From Pseudomonas sp. R4-35-07 (GTDB taxonomy: Bacteria; Pseudomonadota; Gammaproteobacteria; Pseudomonadales; Pseudomonadaceae): 64,000 nucleotides of DNA. Positions 34,666 to 43,916 of this stretch are shown in pieces; within the stretch, counting starts at the first letter, position 1; each line of letters starts with the position of its first letter. The DNA lies in assembly GCF_003852235.1 (NCBI RefSeq), contig NZ_CP027732.1:1798001-1862000 (forward strand). The letters are read 5' to 3'. Both the position numbers and the translations under genes were made by a program. Under the pieces are notes generated by a model. The model did not search any database. It was not told where the DNA came from and saw nothing but the letters and a program-made list of their open reading frames with translations.

Positions 34666-37600
34666 CTATTGGCCGTCCAGGTCATGCAGTTGAACCTGCA
34701 GTGCCCGTTCCAGCTCCAGCATGAGCTTTTCCAGGGATTTGACCCCCGTTTCGATCACTCGCCGATCATCGTTGCGCGAGCAGGCCTGCTCCAGTGTTTC
34801 GCACTGCCCGGCCAAGGCATTGGCTTGGACGATGCGTGCGGCCCCCTTGATCTTGTGGGCCTGTTCGATTATGTCGGTGGATGAAGCCTTGCGATCCAGC
34901 AGCGCAATGAGTGCCTGACGATCATCAACGCTGCTGGTCAGCAGTTCTTCGAGCAGGCGTCGACTCAATTGCGAATCCCCTCCGGTCAGCGCGTCCAGGC
35001 ATCCCAGGTCCAGTTGCGGGCTCGTGGGTTGGGGAATGATCTGTGCCAATTGCCGCTCCAGCACGGTGAGGCTGATAGGTTTGAACAGACAGTCGTCCAT
35101 GCCCGCTTCCATGCAGCGTTGTCTTTCCTCCGGTTGTGCATTGGCGGTAAACCCCAGTACCACGCAGTGCGCCAACTGTTCGCGTTGCTCGTACTCACGG
35201 ATGGAACGGCTCAACTCGTAGCCATTCATGATGGGCATGTTGCAGTCGGCGATCACCAGGTCGAACTGTTCCTGGCGCCAGGCCTGGAACCCGGCGGCAC
35301 CATGCTCGGCGGCAGTGAATTGATGGCCCAGGTAGCCCAGTTGCTGGCACATCAGCAAGCGGTTCGCCGGATGGTCGTCTACCACCAGCACATTGAGCAC
35401 CGGGGTGGAGGCCGGCTTCGCAGGCGTGTGCTCGCCCTGGGTGGTGATCGGATGCAGGCGCGGCATTTTCAGGCTGATGTGCACCTGGGTTCCGACCATG
35501 GGCACGCTGCTCAGGCTCAGTTGGCCGCCCATCATTGCGCAAAGGCTGCGGCAGATCACCAGGCCCAGGCCGGCACCGCTTCTGGCCAGGTGCCCGGAAT
35601 TATCGGCCTGGGCGAACGGCTCGAACAGACCCAGTTGGTCGTCCCGGTTGATGCCGATACCGGTGTCTTCCACGACCAGCTTCACGTCGACCTGTTCCTG
35701 GGTCTGGCTCGGTTGCACCTCCACCTTGATTTTCACCTGGCCGTGTTCGGTGAACTTGATGGCGTTGCTCACAAGATTGGACAACACTTGCTTGAAGCGC
35801 AGCGGGTCTATGAGGACTTCGATGTCGTTCAGGTCCGGCTTGAACTCCAGTAGCAGGCTGAGGGTTTTCTGGCGCGCAAGACCGTCAAACACGCGTACCA
35901 CGGACTCGATCACCTCGCGCAGATTGACGCGTTCCGGCGCCAGGCTCAGACGGCCGGACTCAATGCGCGCGATGTCGAGAATGTCGCCTATCAGCTCCAG
36001 GAGATCCTTGGCCGAGTTGTAGGCCACTTCTATCGCCGGACGGTCGAGATGCCCTTGGTCGGCCCGCTTGAGCGTCAGTTCGAGCATGCCGATCACGGCG
36101 TTCATGGGGGTGCGGATCTCGTGGCTCATGGTGGCAAGGAACGTGCTTTTGGCGCGGTTGGCCTCGTCGGCGCGCTCTTTGGCGGCGCGCAGTTCATCGA
36201 ACAACTGACGCCGTTCACTGATGTCGATCCAGCCGCCGATGATGCCCTGGACTTCGCCAGTGGAATCGCGGTAGGGCAGGATCCAGTGGTAGATCGTCAG
36301 CTTCCTCTCCTCGATATGCAGGGTGCGGTCCAGAATCAATGGATTGCCCTCAGCCACCACCCGCAGGTAGTCGGCATGGTACTGCGCTGCTTCGGGCGCC
36401 AGGGCCATGCTCATCTGGGTCACGCTTTTGCCGATCACGTCCTCCCGCTTGACGTCGAAGGTCTGCAGATAACTGTCGTTGCAGGTTTGCAGCAAACCAT
36501 TACGGTCGCGTACATAGATGGGGTGTGGTGTTTCGTTGACCAGCGCGCGCATGAACTCGAACTGATCGTTGAGGGCGCGCTCGGTCATTTTTCGTTGCCT
36601 GATCTGGCGCCGCATGTAGGCATTCCAGGCCAGGGAAATCAGGAGCAGCAAACCGGTACCGATGACGATCCTGGCAATCAGTTGGTTGTAATTGCGCCAG
36701 TAGCTATCGGATTCGACCGTGTAGCCACGCCAGCGACTGTTGATCACGCTCATTTCATCCGGGGCGATACTGAGCAGCGCTTTGTCGAGGATCGAACCCA
36801 ACTCGGTGGCATGGCGCGAGGTGGCCAGCGCGAACGTCGCCGGCGTTGTGCCGATACTGGTGGTGATCTGCAGCTTGCCCTGGAAAACCTTCGAAGACAG
36901 GAAATAGTTAGCGATCAACAGTGTGTTCACAGCGCCGTCCACTTGCCCTTGTGCAAGCAACTCGGCTGCCCTGAAGGCATCGCCGGTTTCCACCAGTTGA
37001 ATCTGGGGAAAGTCCTTGCGCAGGGCCTCGGCCAGCGGAGTGCCCAGGGTTATCGCCAGGCGCTTGCCCGCCATCTGCTCCAGGTTCAGCGGTGCTCCGG
37101 GCTCTTTGCGGGTCAACAGCACATACGAATTTTCCAGGTAGGGACGGCTGAAATTCAGCTGCGCCTCGCGTTGGTTACTCGGCACAATGGCCCCGATCAT
37201 ATCGACTTTTTGCGTGGCAACCTGCGCGATCATATCGTCGATTTCACGGCCGCGCTGCACCGCAAAACGCAAGCCGGTCCGCAAGCGAATGAGTTCAAGA
37301 AGGTCGGCGGTGATGCCGCGAAAGTTGCCTTCCGCATCGAAAAAGGTGAGCGGGGCAAAGGTTTCATTGACGATGACCGTTACCACCGGGTGCGCCTTCA
37401 ACCAGCGTTCTTCGCGCGGGGTCAGTTGCAGTTTCTTGTCGGTCAGCAAGATATCGCTGCCGGCGCTCCAACGCTTGGCGATGCTGTCCCGTTCGTTGAT
37501 GGGCACAGCCGCCAGCACCGTGTCGACAATGCTCAGGAGAACGGGGTTGTCGTGGCGCAATGCAAAGCTGAAACCATAGGCTTCATGCTTGCCGAAATTG

Positions 37601-38313
37601 GCCATGCGGATGTTTTTGAGGTAGCCCTTGTTAATCATGAAATGCGTGGAAATCGTGTCGCCAAGAAAAACATCCGCCTGGTCGAATGCCACTGCATTCA
37701 GCGCATTTTGATAAGAGGGGTAGGTGTGGATATCTGCCTTGGGGTACAGCTTCTCCACTTCATCGAGCGGCAGGTAATGATAGACGAGGCTCAAGCGCAG
37801 CCCTTCAAGGCCATCGCTGAGACTACGGGTTTCCCCCTCGCGAGTGACCAGTACCGGCTGGTCCACGGCGTAAGGTGCCGACAATCTGAGATTGGGGTTC
37901 GCGGCCTCAAAGCCATTGGAGGAGCCCAGAAAATCGATGTCGCCAGCCTCGAGGGCTTGAATGGCGGCCACCCGGGTAGGGTAGCGCAGGACCCTCACCG
38001 GTATGGCCAGTGCCTTGGCCAGCAGGCCTGCATAATCTGCGGTAAGGCCTTCGTAATCGCGACCACTGGAGGTGAGGTCGAACGGCGGGTAGTCAGGCGC
38101 GGCAGTACCCAGGACCAGTTCGCGCTTGTATTGCAGCCACTGGCGCTGGGTCCTGTCCAGTTGAGTGTCCAGTTGAACGATTCCGGCGCGGCTCAGTAAG
38201 GTGAGGTGTTGCGGGTTGGTGGAGTCGTCCGCAAGCACGGTAGTGCTGAAGTACAAACCGGCACTCAATATGATCAAATAGTCCTTGATACGGCTGGGCA
38301 TCCGTTTTCTCAC
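34666..38313 (-). CDS. rocS2: Hybrid sensor kinase, RocS2-like (BvgS/EvgS type)
   Basis: This 1215-residue kinase resembles RocS2, which in P. aeruginosa lies next to rocA2 and a dGTPase gene, as here. Order: signal peptide (to about 28), two periplasmic venus-flytrap domains (about 60-285 and 300-530), a membrane helix (about 545-565) and PAS (about 585-700). HisKA has His731 (MSHEIRTPMNAV), then come HATPase, a receiver with Asp1023 (VIADCNMPIMNG) and HPt with His1153 (QAHKIKGAAR). The full phosphorelay is therefore intact. A GTG start overlaps the rocA2 stop (GTGA); an ATG four codons later is the alternative. Confidence 0.93.
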   Translation of the reverse strand: MRKRMPSRIKDYLIILSAGLYFSTTVLADDSTNPQHLTLLSRAGIVQLDTQLDRTQRQWLQYKRELVLGTAAPDYPPFDLTSSGRDYEGLTADYAGLLAKALAIPVRVLRYPTRVAAIQALEAGDIDFLGSSNGFEAANPNLRLSAPYAVDQPVLVTREGETRSLSDGLEGLRLSLVYHYLPLDEVEKLYPKADIHTYPSYQNALNAVAFDQADVFLGDTISTHFMINKGYLKNIRMANFGKHEAYGFSFALRHDNPVLLSIVDTVLAAVPINERDSIAKRWSAGSDILLTDKKLQLTPREERWLKAHPVVTVIVNETFAPLTFFDAEGNFRGITADLLELIRLRTGLRFAVQRGREIDDMIAQVATQKVDMIGAIVPSNQREAQLNFSRPYLENSYVLLTRKEPGAPLNLEQMAGKRLAITLGTPLAEALRKDFPQIQLVETGDAFRAAELLAQGQVDGAVNTLLIANYFLSSKVFQGKLQITTSIGTTPATFALATSRHATELGSILDKALLSIAPDEMSVINSRWRGYTVESDSYWRNYNQLIARIVIGTGLLLLISLAWNAYMRRQIRQRKMTERALNDQFEFMRALVNETPHPIYVRDRNGLLQTCNDSYLQTFDVKREDVIGKSVTQMSMALAPEAAQYHADYLRVVAEGNPLILDRTLHIEERKLTIYHWILPYRDSTGEVQGIIGGWIDISERRQLFDELRAAKERADEANRAKSTFLATMSHEIRTPMNAVIGMLELTLKRADQGHLDRPAIEVAYNSAKDLLELIGDILDIARIESGRLSLAPERVNLREVIESVVRVFDGLARQKTLSLLLEFKPDLNDIEVLIDPLRFKQVLSNLVSNAIKFTEHGQVKIKVEVQPSQTQEQVDVKLVVEDTGIGINRDDQLGLFEPFAQADNSGHLARSGAGLGLVICRSLCAMMGGQLSLSSVPMVGTQVHISLKMPRLHPITTQGEHTPAKPASTPVLNVLVVDDHPANRLLMCQQLGYLGHQFTAAEHGAAGFQAWRQEQFDLVIADCNMPIMNGYELSRSIREYEQREQLAHCVVLGFTANAQPEERQRCMEAGMDDCLFKPISLTVLERQLAQIIPQPTSPQLDLGCLDALTGGDSQLSRRLLEELLTSSVDDRQALIALLDRKASSTDIIEQAHKIKGAARIVQANALAGQCETLEQACSRNDDRRVIETGVKSLEKLMLELERALQVQLHDLDGQ

Positions 38314-38936
38314 ACTAGCGCGTTTCGTTTTGCCATCTCGATGAGCTCGACTAAAGACTGAGCTTTTAGTTTTTGCATTAGTCGCTTTTTATAAGTGCTG
38401 ACTGTTTTGTTACTCAGGAACATGCCCTTGGCTATTTCTTTGTTGGTGCGGCCTTGTGCAAAAAGTTGCAAGACCATGAGTTCTCGGTCGTTAACTGCCT
38501 TGAACAAGTCCAGCTCCTGCGTTTCCATACCTTCCGCTCCATTTGCATTCAATGCCTGGCTGGGGAAGTAGTTGTATCCGGATAGTACGGCGCGGATAGC
38601 ACTTAGTAGTTCACTCAGGTCGCCTTCCTTGCAGACGTAACCGTCCGCACCCGAACGCATGCAGCGCGTGGCAAACAGCGTCGGGCATTGGGCGGTAAGC
38701 ACCAGAGTTTTCATCGAAGTGTTCATGGCATTGAATCGGCAGAGAACTTCGAGGCCGTCAAGTTTCGGAATGCTGATATCCAGGATTACCAAGTCCGGCA
38801 GGCATTCGCGGACCATTTGTATGGCGTCGCATCCGTTATCCGTTTCTCCAACGACTTTGTAACCTTCGTGTTCCAGTAACATTCTGATGGCGAGCCGTAT
38901 GACGGGGTGGTCGTCGATAATAAAAACGGTGTTCAT
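38310..38936 (-). CDS. rocA2: NarL/LuxR-type response regulator, RocA2-like
   Basis: This 208-residue regulator of the BvgA/EvgA type should receive phosphate from the RocS2 HPt domain. The receiver domain (about 3-120) has Asp53 (LVILDISIPKLDG), the acidic pair FIIDDHP, and Lys in GYVCKEGDLSELL. The C-terminal LuxR helix-turn-helix (about 145-205) reads RELMVLQLFAQGRTNKEIAK and SNKTVSTYKKRLMQKL. In P. aeruginosa, RocA2 affects the MexAB-OprM pump and fimbriae. BvgA-like heptads lie upstream. Confidence 0.93.
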   Translation of the reverse strand: MNTVFIIDDHPVIRLAIRMLLEHEGYKVVGETDNGCDAIQMVRECLPDLVILDISIPKLDGLEVLCRFNAMNTSMKTLVLTAQCPTLFATRCMRSGADGYVCKEGDLSELLSAIRAVLSGYNYFPSQALNANGAEGMETQELDLFKAVNDRELMVLQLFAQGRTNKEIAKGMFLSNKTVSTYKKRLMQKLKAQSLVELIEMAKRNALV

Positions 38937-39026
38937 AATCACATTCCATGCAGGTGCAAATAAAGCGTTCACATTAGCGCAGAAGAAGAGGCAGCAGCAT
39001 GAAGCGTGGGGGGGACAAGCGCAAAA

Positions 39027-39042
39027 CAGGAAGTTTCCTACA
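39027..39042. promoter_or_regulatory. Inverted BvgA-like heptads upstream of rocA2
   Basis: Read on the rocA2 strand, TGTAGGAAACTTCCTG contains TAGGAAA facing CTTCCTG. It matches the TTTCCTA-type heptad known for BvgA and lies about 98 bases before rocA2. A further ATTCCTA lies at 39182-39188. Autoregulation by RocA2 is inferred. Confidence 0.45.
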
Positions 39043-39200
39043 TAAAGAAAGGTATAGGCCTACGAGTAGCTAGGTAATTGTGACACTAAGTGTGTGTGTT
39101 TTCAGGGCAGTTGGCGTAGCCAACGGTCACGGGTATTTTGCGACAGCTCTCACCTTGTTTTTCGCGATTGCTAAGGTTTAAATTCCTACACTTATAACGA

Positions 39201-39587
39201 TTAATTTGAATTCATTAAACTCGCAAGTTCATCTTTGTTTAACGGCTTTGATAAACAACCCAGGAGTGGCAGATTGCGCTGCGCAGCTTGTGCGGTCAGT
39301 TTGAGCAATTCCGTGGTTGGTAGCCCGCTCAATAGAATCGCTCGCATAATGAACTGACCACGGCTGGCGATTTCTACCAACTCAAGTCCGGGCAGATCGG
39401 GCAGGCATTGGTCGCATAACATCAAGTCGAAGGGGAATTCAGACTGGGTCATGGTGCGTATGGCCTGTTCGGCATTTTCGACGGGAGTGAGTTGGTGGAA
39501 ACCGAAGCTTCTAAGCAAGCATTGGGTGGCGAGGAGTTGAAAAGGGTGATCCTCCACCAAGAGAATACGAAGGGGATAGTTGGGCAT
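39201..39587 (-). CDS. Receiver-only protein beside RocS2/RocA2
   Basis: This 128-residue protein is a receiver domain with no output domain. It has the acid pair Glu12-Asp13 (LLVEDHPFQ), phosphoacceptor Asp59 (LMLCDQCLPDLPG), a switch Ser (ILLSGLP) and Lys114 (CLSKPLNKDEL). VEDHPFQLLATQCL and LGCLSKPL resemble the receiver of the EAL-type regulator RocR, an antagonist in the RocS1 system; here no EAL domain follows. It could be a phosphate sink or a shuttle. The start ATG lacks a strong ribosome-binding site; an in-frame TTG seven codons upstream is possible. Confidence 0.85.
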   Translation of the reverse strand: MPNYPLRILLVEDHPFQLLATQCLLRSFGFHQLTPVENAEQAIRTMTQSEFPFDLMLCDQCLPDLPGLELVEIASRGQFIMRAILLSGLPTTELLKLTAQAAQRNLPLLGCLSKPLNKDELASLMNSN

Positions 39588-39754
39588 AGAGAGTACACAG
39601 TGAGTCAAGCGTCGATGGGAGCGTAGGAATTGCTCGTCTTGTCTGCGATGGCGCGCGTGATTATTCCTCGGGAATATGTACGAATTCGATCAGGCCGCTC
39701 TGTTCCCATCGTAGGGCAATTCGTTTCAGGCAACAGAGCGACTCGATCGAGTCG
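39588..39754 (-). promoter_or_regulatory. Upstream region of the receiver-only gene
   Basis: The gap contains TAGGAAT at 39624-39630 and a near-palindrome TATTCCTCGGGAATA at 39662-39676. Both carry GGAAT/ATTCC half-sites similar to the heptads ahead of rocA2. A hairpin-like ACTCGATCGAGT lies at 39741-39752, near the dGTPase stop. Binding by RocA2 is a guess. Confidence 0.35.
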
Positions 39755-41086
39755 TTATTGAGGGCTGGAGCGCCCGGTCATCTCTCGCGCCATCTCGGTG
39801 GCATAGCTGTCGGTCATGCCGGCGATGAAATCGATCATGCGCAGGAACGAGGCGTGCAATGGCCAGGCAGGGTCCGGCGCGCTGTTGCCCAGCAAGTCGA
39901 GAATGCGCCGGTGCTTGAACGACGGCGTACGCCCGCCGTGCTGCTCCAACGCCGCACCGCAAAAAGCGTTCAGCAGAATTTCCAGGGTGGTGTAGGCGCC
40001 GATTTCATGCAGGGTCTTGCGTTTGTCCTGGAAGATTTTCTTGCGCGCCATGTCCTTGGCATCCAGTACGCAACGCTTCGCCGGACCGTGCATATGCTCA
40101 ACCAGGTCGCCAGGCAGGGTGCCGGCAAGCAGGGCGTCCTGTTGTTCGACGAATGCGCGCGCCGCTGCGTTGGTCAGGTGCTCGATGGCCTTGCCGCGCA
40201 GGATCGCCAGCTTGCGCCGACGGGAATCCTGCGGGCCCAATTGCCGATACGTCTGCGGCAGGTCATCACCCACCAGGTCGAGCAGCAGTGACTCGACTTC
40301 GGCGTACTCCAGCAAGTCCATCTCCAGGCCATCTTCCAGGTCAATCAGCGCATAGCAGATGTCGTCGGCGGCTTCCATCAAGTACACCAACGGGTGGCGG
40401 GCCCAGCGTTGCTCCTCCAGTTGAGGCAGGCCGAGTTTATGCGCGATCTGTTCCAGAATCGGCAACTCGCTCTGGTAGCAGCCGAACTTGTGTTTCTTGT
40501 AGCCCAGCGAGTCCGCGTGGCGGGCAGTCCAGGGGTACTTGAGGTAAGTGCCCAAGGTGGCATAGGTCAGCCGCGTGCCGCCGTCGAATTGATGATATTC
40601 AAGCTGGGTCAATACGCGGAAACCCTGGGCGTTGCCTTCAAAGTTGAGGAAGTCATTGCGCTCGGCGTTGCTCATGTCATCCAGCCAGCCGCGCCCGGCG
40701 GCCTGCTGGAACCAGTGGCGAATGGCGTCTTCGCCGGAGTGCCCGAATGGCGGATTGCCGATGTCATGGGCCAGGCAGGCCGATTGCACCACCATGCCCA
40801 AATCGCTTGGATCGCACCAGTCGGGCAGGGCGCCGCGCAACGTTTCACCGACGCGCATGCCAAGGGAGCGGCCCACACAGCTGACTTCCAGCGAGTGGGT
40901 CAGGCGCGTGTGGATATGGTCATTGCTCGAAACCGGATGCACTTGGGTCTTGCGGCCCAGGCGACGGAAAGCGCCGGAAAAAATAATGCGATCATGGTCT
41001 TTGTGAAAAGGGCTGCGGCCCAGCTCTTCAGGGCTGTGCAGGGGCTTGCCAAGACGTTCGCGGGTCAGCAGGGTAGGCCAATCCAA
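39755..41086 (-). CDS. dGTP triphosphohydrolase (dGTPase-like, HD domain)
   Basis: This 443-residue HD-domain enzyme hydrolyses dNTPs to nucleoside and triphosphate. Landmarks are [30 protein letters not shown] with the first histidines, [15 protein letters not shown] with the HD pair, and [19 protein letters not shown]. No ATG or GTG fits the N-terminus. The TTG giving [13 protein letters not shown] has GGAG ten bases upstream and yields the usual family length, so it is taken as the start. Confidence 0.9.
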   Translation of the reverse strand: MDWPTLLTRERLGKPLHSPEELGRSPFHKDHDRIIFSGAFRRLGRKTQVHPVSSNDHIHTRLTHSLEVSCVGRSLGMRVGETLRGALPDWCDPSDLGMVVQSACLAHDIGNPPFGHSGEDAIRHWFQQAAGRGWLDDMSNAERNDFLNFEGNAQGFRVLTQLEYHQFDGGTRLTYATLGTYLKYPWTARHADSLGYKKHKFGCYQSELPILEQIAHKLGLPQLEEQRWARHPLVYLMEAADDICYALIDLEDGLEMDLLEYAEVESLLLDLVGDDLPQTYRQLGPQDSRRRKLAILRGKAIEHLTNAAARAFVEQQDALLAGTLPGDLVEHMHGPAKRCVLDAKDMARKKIFQDKRKTLHEIGAYTTLEILLNAFCGAALEQHGGRTPSFKHRRILDLLGNSAPDPAWPLHASFLRMIDFIAGMTDSYATEMAREMTGRSSPQ

Positions 41087-41248
41087 GGCAGGTACTCTCC
41101 GTACGGTGAATGACACCTGCAGCTTCCCGTTTCCGCGCGGGCGGGGCAAGCGGAAATCTTCAGGTCGACAGCGGCTGATAACAGGCGCTGACCGCCGTTG
41201 CGCAGTTGCCCGGCGGTCAGGTTGTAGCGTGGGACCAGCGAGCGGGGC

Positions 41249-41590
41249 TTATTTTCTGCGAGAAGCGCCTTGCATGGCCAGTTTGATCAGCGGGATCAAC
41301 CCTGCCCCCAGCCGCACCAGGCGCGTCACGCTGCTGATGCTGCCGCCCTTGGCGCCCTTGCCGGTAAAGAACCCCATCAGTGTCACCGCCGCCACGCCCC
41401 ACAGTGGTGCGTGCTTGATGCCCAGGCTGTCTTGCCAGTTGTGACGCAGGTCGCGCACTTTGTGCAGCGGCGCCATCAGTTGCTGGGACTCGTGACGGAT
41501 TTCCTGACGGTGCATTTCCATGCGCAGGCGGATCAACGCCTTGCGCATCTCCCGACGGGACGAGTTTTGCGGGATTTCAGGCAGGCTCAT
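41249..41590 (-). CDS. Hypothetical protein of a YqjD/YqjE/YqjK-like operon
   Basis: This 113-residue protein is basic and helical in its N-terminal half (RREMRKALIRLRMEMHRQEIRHES) and has hydrophobic segments at about residues 62-76 and 92-104. It occupies the position of YqjK in the enterobacterial yqjDEK operon, but similarity is weak. Its start overlaps the stop of the holin-like gene by four bases, so the genes are coupled. Confidence 0.8.
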   Translation of the reverse strand: MSLPEIPQNSSRREMRKALIRLRMEMHRQEIRHESQQLMAPLHKVRDLRHNWQDSLGIKHAPLWGVAAVTLMGFFTGKGAKGGSISSVTRLVRLGAGLIPLIKLAMQGASRRK

Positions 41591-41976
41591 GGCAGCAGGC
41601 GCTCCCGGTCATTGGCCAATTCTTCGAGGGTGGCGTGGAAGGGTGTGGACTCATCGAACACGGCCGCCTTCAAGCGTACCCCGCAGAATGCTGCGGCCAG
41701 GCTGTAAAACACGCACAGACAGATGATCCCGGTCAGGCGGTAGCCGGTGTCCCATACCAGGATCATCACCAACGTCGATAGGCCTACCAATAACAGCAGG
41801 GCAAACACTAACGCCAAGCCGGCAAACAGCAGCAAGCTGACCGTACGTGCCTTCTGTTCCTGTAACTCGATGCCAAACAGTTCAACATGGCTGTGCAGTA
41901 AGCCGAGCACGGCAGCGCCCAGGCGGCGGGAAGTGGTACCTGCGCCCTTTGACGAGCTGAATTCGTCGATAGCCAT
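41587..41976 (-). CDS. Phage holin family / YqjE-like membrane protein
   Basis: This 129-residue inner-membrane protein has two long helices at about residues 45-70 (TVSLLLFAGLALVFALLLLV) and 78-102. It belongs to the DUF1469/holin-superfamily-III type represented by YqjE. Despite the family name it is a chromosomal envelope protein, not evidence of a prophage. It lies four bases after the DUF883 gene. Confidence 0.85.
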   Translation of the reverse strand: MAIDEFSSSKGAGTTSRRLGAAVLGLLHSHVELFGIELQEQKARTVSLLLFAGLALVFALLLLVGLSTLVMILVWDTGYRLTGIICLCVFYSLAAAFCGVRLKAAVFDESTPFHATLEELANDRERLLP

Positions 41977-41980
41977 GATA

Positions 41981-42295
41981 TTAGCGCCTGGTAGCCAGCA
42001 GACCGATCAAAAAGCCCACGCCCGCCGCAATGCCGACAGACTGCCATGGGTTGGCCTGCACGTAATCTTCGGTTGCGGTAATGGCCGCCTGCCCGCGCTC
42101 GCGCAGGGAGTCTTCGGTCAATTGCAGGGTTTCGCGGGCCTTGAGCAGACTTTCGTGGATCTTGGTGCGCAGCTCATCGGCCTGGTCACCGGCCAGGATG
42201 GCAGTGTCGTCCAGCAACCTTTCGGTATCGCTGACGAGGGTCTGAAAATCCGCCATCAGTATTTCTTGAGCAGTCTTTGCTGTTTTGCCGGCCAT
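41981..42295 (-). CDS. DUF883 family protein (ElaB/YqjD-like)
   Basis: This 104-residue protein has a long amphipathic helix followed by a C-terminal membrane helix (NPWQSVGIAAGVGFLIGLLATRR). This is the ElaB/YqjD architecture, which tethers ribosomes to the membrane in stationary phase in E. coli. The conserved VQANPWQSVGIAAG motif is intact. It is the first gene of a three-gene minus-strand operon. Confidence 0.92.
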   Translation of the reverse strand: MAGKTAKTAQEILMADFQTLVSDTERLLDDTAILAGDQADELRTKIHESLLKARETLQLTEDSLRERGQAAITATEDYVQANPWQSVGIAAGVGFLIGLLATRR

Positions 42296-42640
42296 GGTTA
42301 TCTCCGTGTGTGGCTGTTCTGTACGTGTGGTTTCGAGTCGCCGGGTTCGCCGAAGGTTCACTGCGATTGTGTGGTACAGCTTTTGCTTTGCCTTGGTGCG
42401 CATGCCCTGGGGCCTGCGCTGAATCCGGGCGGTCTAGGTGAAAACCTTGAAAAACCTTACCCTAATTAACTGAAACTCGCGCAAATACCCCGTCGGGGAG
42501 CGCCGGTTGTGTTGATCGCTGCGCTAAAGCAGTTCACGTCCTCTGAAGAAGGACGGCGGCTTTGGTGCCAATTTGGTGCGGGCAACCCCGGCTTGAACCG
42601 CTTTGGTGCTGTTTGCCTTACCGCAGGCCTGCCAACCTCC
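42296..42640. other. 345-base divergent intergenic region before the ammonium transporter
   Basis: It should contain promoters for the DUF883 operon (minus) and for the transporter (plus). AACCTTGAAAAACCTTA near 42442-42458 contains a short direct repeat, and CCCCGTCGGGG (42488-42498) forms a small hairpin. I looked for a sigma-54 site (GG-N10-GC) because ammonium transporters are often NtrC-controlled, and found none with correct spacing. Otherwise nothing is recognised. Confidence 0.4.
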
Positions 42641-43849
42641 ATGGAAAATCTGCAAAGTGCGGTGGACACCCTTGTCCATAGCTCCAATACCCTGTTCATC
42701 CTGATTGGCGCGGTCATGGTCCTGGCCATGCACGCCGGTTTCGCCTTTCTGGAAGTCGGTACGGTGCGCCAGAAGAATCAGGTCAACGCGTTGTCGAAAA
42801 TCCTCAGCGACTTCGCGATCTCTACCCTGGCTTATTTCTTTATAGGCTATTGGATCTCCTATGGGGTCAGCTTCATGCAGCCGGCGGCGGTGATCAGCGC
42901 GGATCATGGCTACGGCCTGGTGAAGTTTTTCTTCCTGCTGACCTTTGCCGCCGCGATCCCGGCGATCATTTCCGGGGGGATCGCCGAGCGCGCGAAGTTC
43001 GCGCCGCAGTTGTGCGCGACGGCATTGATTGTGGCGTTCATCTACCCGTTCTTCGAAGGCATGGTGTGGAATGGCAACTTCGGTGTGCAAGCCTGGCTGC
43101 TTGCGACCTTTGGCGCCAGCTTCCATGACTTCGCCGGATCCGTGGTGGTCCATGCCATGGGCGGCTGGCTGGCGTTGGCAGCGGTGCTGCTGCTCGGCCC
43201 GCGCAACGGACGTTACCGCGAAGGACGCCTGGTGGCGTTTGCTCCTTCGAGCATTCCGTTCCTGGCGCTGGGCTCGTGGATCCTGATCGTGGGCTGGTTT
43301 GGTTTCAACGTGATGAGCGCGCAAACCCTCAATGGCGTAAGCGGTCTGGTGGCGGTCAACTCGTTGATGGCAATGGTCGGCGGCACCGTCGCCGCGCTGG
43401 TGATCGGCCGCAATGACCCCGGCTTTCTGCACAACGGCCCGCTGGCCGGGCTGGTGGCGATCTGTGCCGGTTCCGACCTGATGCATCCGGTGGGCGCGTT
43501 GGTCACCGGCGTGGTCGCGGGGGGCTTGTTCGTCTGGTGCTTCATGGCGGCCCAGGACCGTTGGAAAATCGATGACGTGCTGGGCGTATGGCCACTGCAT
43601 GGCCTGTGTGGGGTATGGGGCGGCATTGCCTGCGGCATCTTCGGGCAGACGGCGCTGGGTGGGCTGGGCGGTGTGAGCCTGGTCAGTCAGTTGATCGGCA
43701 CCGCCCTCGGCGTCGCCGTGGCGCTGGGTGGCGGCCTGCTGGTGTACGGTGTGATCAAGCGCGTGTGCGGGCTGCGCCTGAGCCAGGAAGAGGAGTATTA
43801 CGGGGCGGACTTGTCGATCCACAGGATCGGCGCGGTCAGCCAGGATTGA
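42641..43849 (+). CDS. Ammonium transporter, Amt/MEP family
   Basis: This 402-residue inner-membrane channel conducts ammonium or ammonia. Eleven hydrophobic helices can be drawn. The twin pore histidines are present, in DFAGSVVVHAMGG and VWPLHGLCGVWGG. No GlnK-type gene is next to it, unlike the usual glnK-amtB pair, so it is probably a second Amt paralogue. The start ATG has no obvious ribosome-binding site; a longer frame from 42509 adds a hydrophilic stretch and is rejected. Confidence 0.93.
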   Translation: MENLQSAVDTLVHSSNTLFILIGAVMVLAMHAGFAFLEVGTVRQKNQVNALSKILSDFAISTLAYFFIGYWISYGVSFMQPAAVISADHGYGLVKFFFLLTFAAAIPAIISGGIAERAKFAPQLCATALIVAFIYPFFEGMVWNGNFGVQAWLLATFGASFHDFAGSVVVHAMGGWLALAAVLLLGPRNGRYREGRLVAFAPSSIPFLALGSWILIVGWFGFNVMSAQTLNGVSGLVAVNSLMAMVGGTVAALVIGRNDPGFLHNGPLAGLVAICAGSDLMHPVGALVTGVVAGGLFVWCFMAAQDRWKIDDVLGVWPLHGLCGVWGGIACGIFGQTALGGLGGVSLVSQLIGTALGVAVALGGGLLVYGVIKRVCGLRLSQEEEYYGADLSIHRIGAVSQD

Positions 43850-43916
43850 TCGGCGCGCCGGTTGCCCAATGTTGGGTTTAGAATGGTGGCGTGTTTTCCA
43901 TTCGAGTTGATTTGCC

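Noticed and set aside
36049..38199. A 716-codon open frame on the plus strand across rocS2
   Set aside because: It is antisense to a complete kinase with all phosphorelay motifs. Composition is His/Gln/Val-rich and repetitive, typical of antisense shadows.
41587..41976. Holin-family gene as a sign of a prophage
   Set aside because: It is part of a YqjD/YqjE-like chromosomal operon with a DUF883 gene, and no phage genes are nearby.
42509..42640. N-terminal extension of the ammonium transporter from 42509
   Set aside because: It would add 44 mostly hydrophilic residues ahead of the first helix, unlike Amt proteins. The internal ATG at 42641 fits better although its ribosome-binding site is poor.
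42540..42640. Sigma-54 promoter for the ammonium transporter
   Set aside because: TTGGTGCCAATTTGGTGC and TTGGTGCTGTTTGCC look similar to the consensus, but the GG-to-GC distances are 14 and 10 instead of 12.
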